A stretch of DNA of 64,000 bases, taken from Prevotella melaninogenica. GTDB lineage: Bacteria; Bacteroidota; Bacteroidia; Bacteroidales; Bacteroidaceae. The notes under the pieces were generated by a model. It worked only from the letters and a program-made list of their open reading frames with translations. It searched no databases and had not been told where the DNA came from. The stretch is taken from positions 562,501-626,500 of the forward strand of contig NZ_CP072360.1 in assembly GCF_018128065.1 (NCBI RefSeq), read 5' to 3'. Positions within the stretch are counted from its first letter, which is position 1. Each line of letters opens with the position of its first letter. Position numbers and translations under genes: made by a program. This document shows, in pieces, positions 27,959-37,455 of this stretch.

Positions 27959-29176
27959 ATGTACGATATAAACAAAGTTAGGGAAGATTTCCCAATTATC
28001 TCTCGCACCGTTTATGGCAAACCATTGGTTTATCTCGATAATGGTGCAACCACGCAGAAACCTCTCTGTGTGTTGGATGCAATGCGGGAGGAATACCTCA
28101 ATGTAAATGCCAATGTGCATCGTGGTGTACATTGGATGTCACAACAAGCAACCGATTTGCATGAGGCTGCTCGAGAGACGGTGCGAAAGTTTATCAATGC
28201 TCGTTCAACAACAGAGATAGTCTTCACACGTGGTACAACAGAAAGTTTGAATCTTGTCGCATCAAGTTTTGTGGAAGGCTGTATGAAGGAAGGGGATGAG
28301 GTCATTGTCTCAACGATGGAACATCACTCAAACATTGTTCCTTGGCAGTTGCAAGAACAACGCAAAGGTATTGTACTAAAAGTCATACCTATGACCGATG
28401 AGGGTAAACTCAAGCTTGAGGCGTATGAGAATCTCTTCACCGAACGTACCAAACTTGTTAGCGTAACGCAGGTAAGTAACGTTCTTGGAACAATCAACCC
28501 AGTGAAAGAGATGACTCGTGTTGCCCACGAGCATGGTGTGCCCGTAGTTGTGGATGGTGCACAAAGCGTTCCTCACTTTGCTGTTGATGTTCAAGACCTC
28601 GATTGCGATTTCCTTGCTTTCAGTGGTCATAAGGTGTATGGTCCGACAGGCGTGGGTGTTCTTTATGGTAAGGAAGAGTGGCTTGACAAGCTACCACCAT
28701 ATCAGGGAGGTGGTGAAATGATAGAACGTGTTAGCTTTGAGAAGACTACCTTCGAGCGTCCTCCGCTGAAGTTCGAGGCAGGAACCCCTGATTATATTGC
28801 TACACACGGACTTGCTACAACCCTTGAATATGTGTCGTCTTTAGGTATGGATAATGTCCTCGCCCACGAACAAGACCTAACGCGTTATGCGCTTCAGCAG
28901 CTTCGTGAGATAGAGGGAATGCATATCTATGGACATACTGATGATAGCGGAGATGCCGTTATTAGCTTCAATGTTAGAGATATTCATCACATGGATCTTG
29001 GTACATTGCTTGACCAGTTAGGTGTTGCCGTTCGCACTGGTCATCATTGCGCCCAGCCTTTAATGGACCGTCTCGGTATTTTGGGTACTGTTCGTGCTTC
29101 CTTCGGTCTATATAACACACGTGAAGAAGTAGATGCTTTGGTTGCAGGTATCAAGCGTGTTGCAATGATGTTTTAA
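27959..29176 (+). CDS. sufS: Cysteine desulfurase SufS
   Basis: 405 residues, class V aminotransferase fold using PLP. Lys225 in FSGHKVYGPTG holds the cofactor, and Cys364 in VRTGHHCAQP is the persulfide-forming residue. The start VREDFPIISRTVYGKPLVYLD is typical of SufS. It supplies sulfur to the SufBCD scaffold. No SufE or SufU partner is found in this operon. Confidence 0.96.
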   Translation: MYDINKVREDFPIISRTVYGKPLVYLDNGATTQKPLCVLDAMREEYLNVNANVHRGVHWMSQQATDLHEAARETVRKFINARSTTEIVFTRGTTESLNLVASSFVEGCMKEGDEVIVSTMEHHSNIVPWQLQEQRKGIVLKVIPMTDEGKLKLEAYENLFTERTKLVSVTQVSNVLGTINPVKEMTRVAHEHGVPVVVDGAQSVPHFAVDVQDLDCDFLAFSGHKVYGPTGVGVLYGKEEWLDKLPPYQGGGEMIERVSFEKTTFERPPLKFEAGTPDYIATHGLATTLEYVSSLGMDNVLAHEQDLTRYALQQLREIEGMHIYGHTDDSGDAVISFNVRDIHHMDLGTLLDQLGVAVRTGHHCAQPLMDRLGILGTVRASFGLYNTREEVDALVAGIKRVAMMF

Positions 29177-29193
29177 GGAAAGAAGTAAATGAT

Positions 29194-29240
29194 AACAGGC
29201 GTTTGTATGCGTTTAATTACGCTTATGAATGCCTGTTTTG
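29194..29240 (+). terminator. Terminator of the suf operon
   Basis: AACAGGCGTT (29194-29203) pairs with AATGCCTGTT (29228-29237), with one G-T pair; a short T-run follows. Confidence 0.65.
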
Positions 29241-29259
29241 CAAGGTGTACAGTTCCTTC

Positions 29260-29541
29260 TTATCCTTTCTTACACTTGTAAAAGCTGAAAGCAAACCAAG
29301 TAAGGCAAACTCCCTGCAATAGCATTGAAGAAACAATAGGAACAACGGTTAAGATAAAAGCCAACTGTGCCTGCGTCATATACGAAGCTTGCTTGCTACT
29401 CACCTCCCGTTCAAGGACGGCACTGTAATATTTACGTAACCACTCCATTGGAGTTTGGAACCATACTGCGACCTCTTTGAAGAAACGACTAAGCTCGTTA
29501 TATGATGTGTTACGCTCTGTGAGAATCATTTCCTTTTTCAT
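29260..29541 (-). CDS. Small hypothetical membrane protein
   Basis: 93 residues, MKKEMILTERNTSYNELSRF, then a tryptophan-containing amphipathic region (WFQTPMEWLRKYYSAVLEREV). One long hydrophobic segment lies at about 61-86 (LAFILTVVPIVSSMLLQGVC), enough for one or two passes. It is alone on the minus strand between sufS and rnhB. No family is recognised. Lack of overlap with another gene and a plausible membrane layout support a real gene, but the evidence is limited. Confidence 0.5.
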   Translation of the reverse strand: MKKEMILTERNTSYNELSRFFKEVAVWFQTPMEWLRKYYSAVLEREVSSKQASYMTQAQLAFILTVVPIVSSMLLQGVCLTWFAFSFYKCKKG

Positions 29542-29710
29542 ATTCTTTTTGCTTTAATTGTTTGCTATATATAAATAAGGTGTAAAATCCATCATTGGTT
29601 TACGTATGCAAATATAATTGCGCGTTGTGCAGAATATGTTCACTTTGTAAAAATTGTTTGTTATATAAACTTAAAACAAAAGGTTCTTTAACGTTTAAAG
29701 CTAATTACTT

Positions 29711-30313
29711 ATGCTGAAAAGTCATTATTATGAAGACCTCATGGAGGCTGGTTGCGATGAAGCGGGCAGGGGATGTCTTGCTGGAAGTGTTTATGCAGCA
29801 GCCGTTATTTTACCGCCCGACTATCAGAATGAGTTGTTAAACGACTCTAAGAAACTTACTGCCAAGAAACGTTATGCACTTCGTGAGGAGATTGAACGAG
29901 ATGCTATAGCGTGGGCTGTGGGTATCGTTACCCCAGAAGAGATTGATAAGATTAATATTCTCAATGCTTCTTTTCTTGCCATGCATCGTGCTTTGGATCA
30001 GTTGAAAGTGCGTCCACAAGCGGTTATAGTTGATGGAAACCGTTTCACGCCTTATCAGAATCTACCTTTCACAACCATTGTCAAAGGTGATGGGAAGTAT
30101 CTCTCTATTGCAGCAGCCTCTATCCTCGCCAAGACTTATCGTGATGATTATATGCTTTCTTTAGCAGAAGAATACCCGCAATATGACTGGCAATCAAATA
30201 TGGGCTATCCAACAAAGAATCATCGCCAGGCAATTCGTCAATATGGTATCACTTCTTACCATCGTAAAAGTTATAACCTTTTGGGGGATGGACAGCTCTC
30301 TTTTGACTTCTAA
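29711..30313 (+). CDS. rnhB: Ribonuclease HII
   Basis: 200 residues. The conserved first block EAGCDEAGRGCLAG contains catalytic Asp16 and Glu17. LNDSKKLTAKKR, the VIVDGN aspartate and SIAAASILAKTYRD follow in family order. RNase HII cleaves RNA in RNA-DNA hybrids, including single ribonucleotides in DNA. Single-gene unit. The next 850 bp are non-coding. Confidence 0.95.
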   Translation: MLKSHYYEDLMEAGCDEAGRGCLAGSVYAAAVILPPDYQNELLNDSKKLTAKKRYALREEIERDAIAWAVGIVTPEEIDKINILNASFLAMHRALDQLKVRPQAVIVDGNRFTPYQNLPFTTIVKGDGKYLSIAAASILAKTYRDDYMLSLAEEYPQYDWQSNMGYPTKNHRQAIRQYGITSYHRKSYNLLGDGQLSFDF

Positions 30314-30401
30314 GTATTTATTTTTAGTTCTTATTTTCAGAAGAACCGTGTAAAAGGGATGAAGATTATTTCTTGTCTAATGTCTAAAAACGCTTTTAGT
30401 A

Positions 30402-30640
30402 GTTTGAAAAATTATTACATAATTTAAAGGTAGAGACCTGTGAAAATAGCTCAAAATAGCTGTAAAAATCAGGTTTGTAACTAACATAAAATCAGATATT
30501 TACAAGAGCTCTCTGCAAAAGGTGCTTAGTTGGGCTTCAAAAGGGCGTTAGTAAGGCTTCAAAAGGGCATCTTTTGAAAGCCAATTGGGCATCTTTACGA
30601 AGCCCAAAGACCGTATATAGATTTCAAGGAGTGCGAAAAG
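30402..30640 (-). repeat. Dispersed ~240-bp element with 22-bp-period core, family 3 (copy B)
   Basis: The reverse complement aligns with copies at 14984-15220 and 58323-58563. Cores GCAAAAGGTGC, TTCAAAAGGGC, TTCAAAAGGGC, GCCAATTGGGC and GCCCAAAGACC are centred at 30520, 30541, 30563, 30585 and 30607 (21, 22, 22 and 22 bp apart). The rest of the 30314-31164 gap is AT-rich and shows only the promoter at 31022-31053. Confidence 0.88.
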
Positions 30641-31021
30641 ACTTTACACAATGTTGGGGAACAAGTGAATAAGTAGACAAGTGAATAAGTTGATATGGTA
30701 CTTGTAAGAAGAAATAGGACCTTCTGTCTCTGTTTCTATGTGTAGCTATATTTTTTGTTGATTCTATTTTCTCAGAAATGGCAAACCAGCATTTCCAACA
30801 AGCTGGGAAGTTTGGTAATTTGAGTTGAGTTCTATTAATTCCTGTGAAAATTAATAGAACCTACTTTAAGTTTTAATAGGGAATGAAAACATTATGCTTA
30901 CAATATGGTGTTTTTAGTACCATTATACGTAATAATTAATTTATTTTCATGCAATAATGTATCGTTTCTTTAAAACCAAATGCTAATAAATGTGAAAATA
31001 TTCTTTTTATGCTCATTTCAA

Positions 31022-31053
31022 TTTGGAACTTTAAAAAGGGTATACTATCTTTG
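31022..31053 (+). promoter_or_regulatory. Promoter of the second SusC/SusD locus
   Basis: TTTG (31022-31025), a 20-bp spacer and TATCTTTG (31046-31053), a full match to the Bacteroidota layout. The leader before the gene at 31165 is about 105 nt. Confidence 0.8.
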
Positions 31054-31164
31054 TAAAGTGTTAAGAAGATTATCTACCATGATAGTGAATTTTGTAATAC
31101 CTTACGTTTTAATAGTTTGGTCCTGAAATAGTTTGTTTATTATATTAATTTAAAGAGAGAATTT

Positions 31165-34100
31165 ATGGAAAAAAGACTAATGATGTTTTTAGTCGGCCTA
31201 TTCCTTAGTTTAGGAACTGCGCTGGCGCAAACAGAGATTAGCGGAACTGTAATCTCCTCGGAAGATGGGCTGCCTGTTGTCGGTGCATCCATCCTTGTGG
31301 TAGGTACACAGACAGGTACAGCAACTGACATAGACGGACATTTCTCTATGTCTGCAAAGGCTGGGTCTAAAATTATGGTTTCCTACATTGGTATGAAAAC
31401 ACAGACGTTGACAGCTAAGGCGAACATGAAGATTACACTTGATCCAGACGGTAAGGTAATGGATGAGGTGATGGTTGTTGCCTTCGGTACACAGACAAAG
31501 GCTTCTTTTGCAGGTTCTGCTGCTGTTGTAAACTCTGGTGATTTGAAAAAGAAGATTACTACCAATGTGGCTGATGCTCTTGTAGGATCGGTTCCTGGCT
31601 TGCAGATGACTGGTGGGTCTGGTGCCCCAGGTGCTGATAACGCTGACATCCATATCCGCGGTATCGCTTCCCTCTATGCTTCAACCGATCCGTTGATTAT
31701 CGTTGACGGTGCTCCTTACCCGGCTTCTTTGAGTAATATCCCACAGGATGATATCGAAAGTGTTACAGTTTTGAAGGATGCTTCTTCAGCTGCACTTTAT
31801 GGTGCACGTGGTGCTGCCGGTGTTATCCTTATCACAACAAAGAAAGGAAAAGGAAAAGCAAATATCAATGTTGAGACAAAGTGGGGTGTCACCAGCCGTA
31901 GTATTCAGGATTATGATGTGTTCAAGGATCCAGGTGAGTTCATGGAGGCTTACTATTCTCAGTTCTACAATTATGCTTTCTACAAGCAGGGCATGTCTCA
32001 TGAACAGGCTAATAAATGGGCTAATGATAACATGATAGAGAATCCGAGCTTTGGCTTGCAGTATAATCCATATACGCTTCCTGCTGGTGAAAATCTTATA
32101 GGACTTGATGGTAAACTCAATCCAAAGGCTACCCTCGGTCGTGCTTATGAGTATAATGGTACAAAGTATTACATTCAGCCTGACAACTGGAAAGATGAGG
32201 CTTATCGTAAGGGATTCCGTCATGAGTATAATGTTAATGTGAGTGGTGGTGATTCTAAGATGAGCTACTATTCAAGCGTTGGTTATATGAAAGAGAAAGG
32301 AGTCTTGGAAAACTCTGCGTTTGAACGCTTCACGGCACGTCTCAAGGCTGACTATCAGGCTACTGACTGGCTCCACCTTATGGCAAATGCAGGCTATGTG
32401 CACTCCGACCGTGAATCAAATCCTAATCTGAGCAATACAAGTTCGAGCTCGGCCAATCTCGGTTATTTCACACAGTACATCGCTCCGATCTATCCTGTTT
32501 ATGTACGCACGTTGGATGCTGACGGCAACCCGGTCATTGCGACAGACAAGTACGGTCATCCGCGATACGACTTCGGTGTGCCGGCAACCAACTATCCGGG
32601 CATGGGAGCAAGACCGTTCCTCAGCACAGGTAACCCGCTCGGCTCAAACAGATACAACAAACAGAATACGATTCTTGACCAGTTGCAGGGACAGTTCAAC
32701 TTTGATGTTACGTTTACTCCGTGGTTGAAGTTCAATTCAACGAACTCTATCACCCTTCTCCTGACACGCTACTCCTTCTATGAGAATCCTTTCATCGGAG
32801 CTGCTGCTGCCGACAAGGGACGTATTACCAAGGATGCCGGTCTCAGCTACCGTTGGAACTATGTACAGACTTTGACTGTGCATAAGGCTTTCGGCTTGCA
32901 CGATGTTCAGTTGATGCTGGGCCATGAATGGTACAAGTCTAATTACAACTATCTGGATGCCATGGCGCGTGGCGGTTTCTCACCTGCCATCAAGGAAATC
33001 AATGCGTTTGCTGACCGTTATGACAGCCATTCATACAGAACGATTTACAATGTAGAAGGTTATTTCGCAAACCTGCTCTATAACTTTGACCAGAAGTATT
33101 TTGCACAGGCTTCTTACCGTCGTGACGCTTCCAGCCGCTTTGCAAAAGACAACCGCTGGGGCGACTTCTGGAGCATCGGTGGTGCATGGATCATCAGCAA
33201 GGAAAACTTCTTCCAGAACCTGAATGCCAAGTGGGTTGACAACCTGAAGGTCAAGGCTTCTGTCGGTCAGCAGGGTAATGACGGTATCCCAGACTTCAAC
33301 TATGTTGACAGATATGAGTTGATACGGGGTGAGAAAGCCATGCTGCCGACATTCAGATACATCGGTAACCCGGATATTACCTGGGAGACGACAACCAACT
33401 TCAACGTCGGTCTGGAGTTCGCACTCTTCCAAAGCCGTTTGAATGGTGAGCTCAACTTCTATACCAAGAAGACAACCGACATGCTCTTCTTGTTAGGTGT
33501 ACCTGAAAGTGTTGGTCAGACTTCCTATTATGGAAACATCGGTGATATTCGCAATACGGGTGTTGAATTTACGGTCAGTGGCGACATCATACGTACCAAG
33601 AATGTGGTATGGAGTGCATCGGCAAACATCTCTCACAACCGTGCAAAGGCTTTGAAACTTGACCCTACTAAGATTGCACAGTATGGTGGTTTCTCACAGG
33701 CTGATGTGGCAAACGGATTCAATATACCGATGTGGTATGCTGAAGGAGGTTCTCTCTACAATGGCATGATGCCTGATTATGCTGGCGTGAACGAAAAGGG
33801 ACAGCCTCTCTATTGGGTAGATGAGGATATCTATAGGGATTTCAAGGCTGGTAAGTTGTCAAATAGTAGTAAGCCTGGTTCTAAGCACTCTTTTACAACA
33901 ACTGACTGGAGTGAGGCTACGAACTATACTCACGAGATGTTACCAGTAGCCAATGGTGGTTTCACAACTACATTGAGAGTTTATGACTTCGACTTTAATG
34001 CTACGTTTGATTATCAGCTTGGTGGTCAGATCTATGACTTTGGATATGCAGGATTGATGAGTAATGTCAGAACAAAGGGTGATGGTTCTAACCTGTCTAA

Positions 34101-34440
34101 GGATGTACTGAAGGCTTGGACACCGAACAATACTTCCAGTGATATTCCACGCTTTATGTACACTGACCCAGACTTGACAGCACAGTCAACTCGCTTCCTT
34201 ACAAGTGCAAAGTATCTTAACTTCCAGTCATTTACTGTTGGTTATAGTGTTCCGACAAAACTGGCTCGTAAGCTGATGTTGAGCAAGATTCGTCTTTATA
34301 TTCAGGGACAGAACCTGTGCTTCTGGTCTGCTCGCAAGGGACTTGATCCTCGATTCAGCTTCCAGGGTACATCTCATTCAGGTGTTAACTCTTATGCACC
34401 TGTACGCACAGTTATGGGTGGTTTGCAGTTGTCATTCTAA
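31165..34440 (+). CDS. SusC-type TonB-dependent outer-membrane receptor (second locus)
   Basis: 1091 residues. A signal peptide ends near GTALAQ (about 22). A carboxypeptidase-regulatory-like domain follows (ISGTVISSEDGLPVVGASIL, GTATDIDGHFSM), then the plug (MDEVMVVAFGTQ, IHIRGIASLYASTDPLIIVDG) and the barrel ending in VMGGLQLSF. It should import a ligand captured by the SusD-type partner 41 bp downstream. The middle of the gene (about 32480-33640) is clearly richer in G and C and uses codons such as CCG and GGC more than the flanks, which points to exchange of an internal segment. The neighbouring alpha-galactosidase and SGNH esterase hint at a galactose-containing, perhaps acylated, glycan (weak inference). 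Confidence 0.95.
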   Translation: MEKRLMMFLVGLFLSLGTALAQTEISGTVISSEDGLPVVGASILVVGTQTGTATDIDGHFSMSAKAGSKIMVSYIGMKTQTLTAKANMKITLDPDGKVMDEVMVVAFGTQTKASFAGSAAVVNSGDLKKKITTNVADALVGSVPGLQMTGGSGAPGADNADIHIRGIASLYASTDPLIIVDGAPYPASLSNIPQDDIESVTVLKDASSAALYGARGAAGVILITTKKGKGKANINVETKWGVTSRSIQDYDVFKDPGEFMEAYYSQFYNYAFYKQGMSHEQANKWANDNMIENPSFGLQYNPYTLPAGENLIGLDGKLNPKATLGRAYEYNGTKYYIQPDNWKDEAYRKGFRHEYNVNVSGGDSKMSYYSSVGYMKEKGVLENSAFERFTARLKADYQATDWLHLMANAGYVHSDRESNPNLSNTSSSSANLGYFTQYIAPIYPVYVRTLDADGNPVIATDKYGHPRYDFGVPATNYPGMGARPFLSTGNPLGSNRYNKQNTILDQLQGQFNFDVTFTPWLKFNSTNSITLLLTRYSFYENPFIGAAAADKGRITKDAGLSYRWNYVQTLTVHKAFGLHDVQLMLGHEWYKSNYNYLDAMARGGFSPAIKEINAFADRYDSHSYRTIYNVEGYFANLLYNFDQKYFAQASYRRDASSRFAKDNRWGDFWSIGGAWIISKENFFQNLNAKWVDNLKVKASVGQQGNDGIPDFNYVDRYELIRGEKAMLPTFRYIGNPDITWETTTNFNVGLEFALFQSRLNGELNFYTKKTTDMLFLLGVPESVGQTSYYGNIGDIRNTGVEFTVSGDIIRTKNVVWSASANISHNRAKALKLDPTKIAQYGGFSQADVANGFNIPMWYAEGGSLYNGMMPDYAGVNEKGQPLYWVDEDIYRDFKAGKLSNSSKPGSKHSFTTTDWSEATNYTHEMLPVANGGFTTTLRVYDFDFNATFDYQLGGQIYDFGYAGLMSNVRTKGDGSNLSKDVLKAWTPNNTSSDIPRFMYTDPDLTAQSTRFLTSAKYLNFQSFTVGYSVPTKLARKLMLSKIRLYIQGQNLCFWSARKGLDPRFSFQGTSHSGVNSYAPVRTVMGGLQLSF

Positions 34441-34481
34441 TAAATGATTGGCAATACCATTTTTAATAATAATAAACAGAT

Positions 34482-36155
34482 ATGACAATGAATAAAATAT
34501 TTTCAACAATCATTCTGGCAGCTTTAGGTACTTCGATGCTTACAAGTTGTATCGAGGAGGTTGAACCGCAGAGTGGTGTGGTTTCACTGGGTCAGGTTAC
34601 AAAAGCACCAGGCTCTTTTGATAATATGGTTGACGCACTGACAAAAAATATCACAGGTAAGAGGACATACACTCCAACTAGGAATAACGTATGGGATTTC
34701 GGTTATACATCGTTTTTCCTTACACGTGACGTTGAAGGGCAGGATATTGTCCCGGCGGGTAATAATCATTTTTCAGCTTGGTATAGCAATGTCAAGTACC
34801 TCTCTCCTGCTTATGCTATTACGCAGTTTCCATGGCGTTGCTACTATAAGTGGATAGATAACTGTAATAAGGTTGTCAAGGGTGCTGAGGCTTCAGGCTA
34901 CAAAGAGCCGGATGAGGCACGAAAGCCGGGTGTGGGCATTGCTTACACAATGCGTGCCATGTTCTATCTGGATTTGGTCCGCATGTATGCAGCAAAGCCT
35001 TATTCCGTAGATCCAAAGGCACTCACAACCATTAAGTCTGATGAGTTGCGTACGTTGGAGGAAGCTACTCATAGTGAGCGTATGACTTGGAGCGAGGCCT
35101 TTGATTTCATCTTGAAGGATCTTGATGCTGCCGAGAAGTATCTGGCCAATTACAAGAGAGCGGACAAGTACACACCTGATGTAAGTGTTGTTTATGGTCT
35201 CAAGGCACGTACTTACCTTGAGATGCAGGATTGGGCAAATGCGGAGAAGTATGCCAAGCTGGCGCAGCAGGGCTACACGATGATGAGTGAAAACGAGTAT
35301 CTGAGCCGCGACAACGGTTTCAATACGCCTAACAGCTCATGGATGTTTGCTACGCAGTTCCTGCCTACCGATCCCAACATTAAGGAAAATGACGGTGATG
35401 ACTCTTGGGGCTCTGTAATGATCATGGAAGGTGGTTTTGATGGTGGTTACGCTTCTGCTTATGGCGGTGTAATGGCTATTGACAAGCATCTTTATTCTAC
35501 GATTCCTGCAACGGACTTCCGCCGCAAGTGTTGGGTTGACTTTAGCCTTGATGGCATGAACAAGGAGAATGCTCTCAATGAGTTAAAGAACTACTCTAAT
35601 TACCCGGATCGTGTCTATAAGTCGGGTAGGGAATACTCTAAATATGGTCTTGGCGGCTTGTCTCTGAAGTTCCGTAATGTGGCAGGCAAGGCTGATGTCA
35701 AGTATGATGCCTGGTGTGTGTCTGTTCCTTTGATGCGTGTCGAGGAAATGAAACTCATTGAGGCAGAGGCAGCAGGCATGCAGGATGAGGCGCGTGGAAA
35801 AGCATTGTTGGAAGCATTTGCCAAAACACGTGACCCTCAGTATGAATATGGTAAGCATACTGATGCCTATTATAATACGAGCACCTCTCTTTTCCAGAAT
35901 GAAGTGTGGTGGCAGCGTCGTGTAGAACTTTGGGGTGAAGGGTTTGCCACTTTCGACATCAAGCGTCTCAACAAGGGAATCATCCGCAGTTATGCCGGCA
36001 CGAACCATCTGGAGAATGCCCGTTGGAACACCAAGGAACTGCCTAACTGGATGGTATGGGCATTTGTAGGAACAGAGTCTGACAACAACGGTGGTTTGAC
36101 GCATAATCCAGACCCTGTTCAGCCAGCTGAAGACTCTGAACCGTACCCGTTCTAA
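34482..36155 (+). CDS. SusD/RagB-family lipoprotein (second locus)
   Basis: 557 residues. A lipoprotein signal ends at Cys23 (MLTSC), followed by IEEVEPQSG. SusD features include AYTMRAMFYLDLVRMYAAKPY, YGLKARTYLEMQDWANAEKYAK (TPR-like) and the C-terminal WWQRRVELWGEGFATFDIKRL block. Alternative start at residue 3 (34488). Works with the preceding SusC protein. Confidence 0.94.
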   Translation: MTMNKIFSTIILAALGTSMLTSCIEEVEPQSGVVSLGQVTKAPGSFDNMVDALTKNITGKRTYTPTRNNVWDFGYTSFFLTRDVEGQDIVPAGNNHFSAWYSNVKYLSPAYAITQFPWRCYYKWIDNCNKVVKGAEASGYKEPDEARKPGVGIAYTMRAMFYLDLVRMYAAKPYSVDPKALTTIKSDELRTLEEATHSERMTWSEAFDFILKDLDAAEKYLANYKRADKYTPDVSVVYGLKARTYLEMQDWANAEKYAKLAQQGYTMMSENEYLSRDNGFNTPNSSWMFATQFLPTDPNIKENDGDDSWGSVMIMEGGFDGGYASAYGGVMAIDKHLYSTIPATDFRRKCWVDFSLDGMNKENALNELKNYSNYPDRVYKSGREYSKYGLGGLSLKFRNVAGKADVKYDAWCVSVPLMRVEEMKLIEAEAAGMQDEARGKALLEAFAKTRDPQYEYGKHTDAYYNTSTSLFQNEVWWQRRVELWGEGFATFDIKRLNKGIIRSYAGTNHLENARWNTKELPNWMVWAFVGTESDNNGGLTHNPDPVQPAEDSEPYPF

Positions 36156-36185
36156 GTGAATTGTTGAATATTAAAGCAAAAGGTT

Positions 36186-36941
36186 ATGAAGAAATATATG
36201 AAAAGTTTACTGTTGCTCGCACTTACAGCCCTGGTTTTCACGGGCTGTAAGGAGGAGTATGGTACCGACCCCGGACATGACGGAACTCCTGTTGCTACAG
36301 TTTATAAGTACACTGCTGGGAAAGGTTACAATCCTGACAACGACTGTCTTTTCCGTATTGCCACCAATGCAGCCGTTGGAGAGGTCTATTATCTGTCTGA
36401 ATTGAAGTCTGCCAAAGAGGAACGTAAGATGACTGAGGCACAGTATAGTGACTATGTTGTTGCGAATGGTACGAAGGTAGATGTCAAGGCTTCTGATTAT
36501 AAGGACGTGTATGTTACTGACTTGCATGGTGCTTATGCGATAACAGTTGTAGCCGTAAATGGTGGACAGAAGACATCTCAGTCAATTGAATTTATGGGGC
36601 TTAGCTACAAGCCTTTAGGTTCTTTCCCATACGTCTCGGAGATGTTTGGTAATATGGGTGAGGTTGAGGTTGAGTATTCTGAAATAGGAAATCGTTACCG
36701 CATCAAGAATCTTTGGGCTGAGGGACATGGGTTCTCATTCAGTCCTGATGGTTCTAAGGCGACTGTTTATCCGTCTTCTATGGAGACTGGTTATGTTCAT
36801 CCGAAGTACGGTCTGGTGTCTGCTGCTGACCAAGGCAGTAGCTATGATGAAGCAACGAAGACTTTTACTTTCAAATTTGAGTTTACGGTTGCCGCTGGTT
36901 CATTTGGCGTAAAGCTTGAAAAACTTACTTTGAAGAAGTAG
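36186..36941 (+). CDS. Third-gene lipoprotein of the second Sus locus
   Basis: 251 residues. A lipoprotein signal ends at Cys21 (ALVFTGC), followed by KEEYGTDPGHDG. The mature part is beta-rich, with an N-terminal Ig-like region (about 30-135) and a C-terminal region containing FSPDGSKATVYPSSMETGYVHPKYG. Its position directly after susD and the terminator behind it suggest a surface glycan-binding protein like those found in third position of other Sus-like loci. I cannot name a precise family. Confidence 0.8.
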   Translation: MKKYMKSLLLLALTALVFTGCKEEYGTDPGHDGTPVATVYKYTAGKGYNPDNDCLFRIATNAAVGEVYYLSELKSAKEERKMTEAQYSDYVVANGTKVDVKASDYKDVYVTDLHGAYAITVVAVNGGQKTSQSIEFMGLSYKPLGSFPYVSEMFGNMGEVEVEYSEIGNRYRIKNLWAEGHGFSFSPDGSKATVYPSSMETGYVHPKYGLVSAADQGSSYDEATKTFTFKFEFTVAAGSFGVKLEKLTLKK

Positions 36942-36970
36942 TCAGAAAGAACTTCCTGTAATTTAAATAT

Positions 36971-37012
36971 GGCTCTCTGCACAGGCTCATACCTGTTCAG
37001 GGAGTCTTTTTT
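36971..37012 (+). terminator. Terminator of the second SusC/SusD operon
   Basis: GGCTCTCTGCACAGG pairs with the arm ending GGGAGTC (one mismatch, two G-U pairs), loop CTCATA, then TTTTTT. Confidence 0.88.
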
Positions 37013-37455
37013 GATTGCAGGGGAAGATTGTCTGCAAGAGGTTAATGATTGGGGAAAAGCAGACTTTTTTGTCACGCCTCGTGAATAACTAATAGGTAAG
37101 TCAAAATCTTGATTTCGTTGCTAATTTATGCAATAATATCTGTGTAATTTTGGATTACATACCTTTTTGGTGTTAATTAACTGTAAAAACATGGATTTTA
37201 TTTTGAAAAACGATATTTATTGTGTATATTTGTATTAAGCAGAAGCATATGGTCAGGGACAGATTCGAAAGGTCGTGTACCACTCCAAGGTTGCTTTTCA
37301 ATGACCTTATTTTTATGGTTTTAATAATCTTGTGTTCAGTTCTACAGTTCCCTTTTTGTTTTTGTAGGCTTTAGCGCTTCAAATCTTTTTCATTTTGTGG
37401 GCAATTAATTCGACTCTTTTCCGTTACGTCTTATAAAGGTTACAGCATCTTGACA
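37013..37455 (+). other. Non-coding gap with a promoter and weak hairpin
   Basis: A TATATTTG promoter element lies at 37225-37232. A weak AAGGTC/GACCTT hairpin with TTATTTTTA behind it (37269-37314) lies between it and the WYL gene and could be an attenuator. Nothing else is recognisable. Confidence 0.4.
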
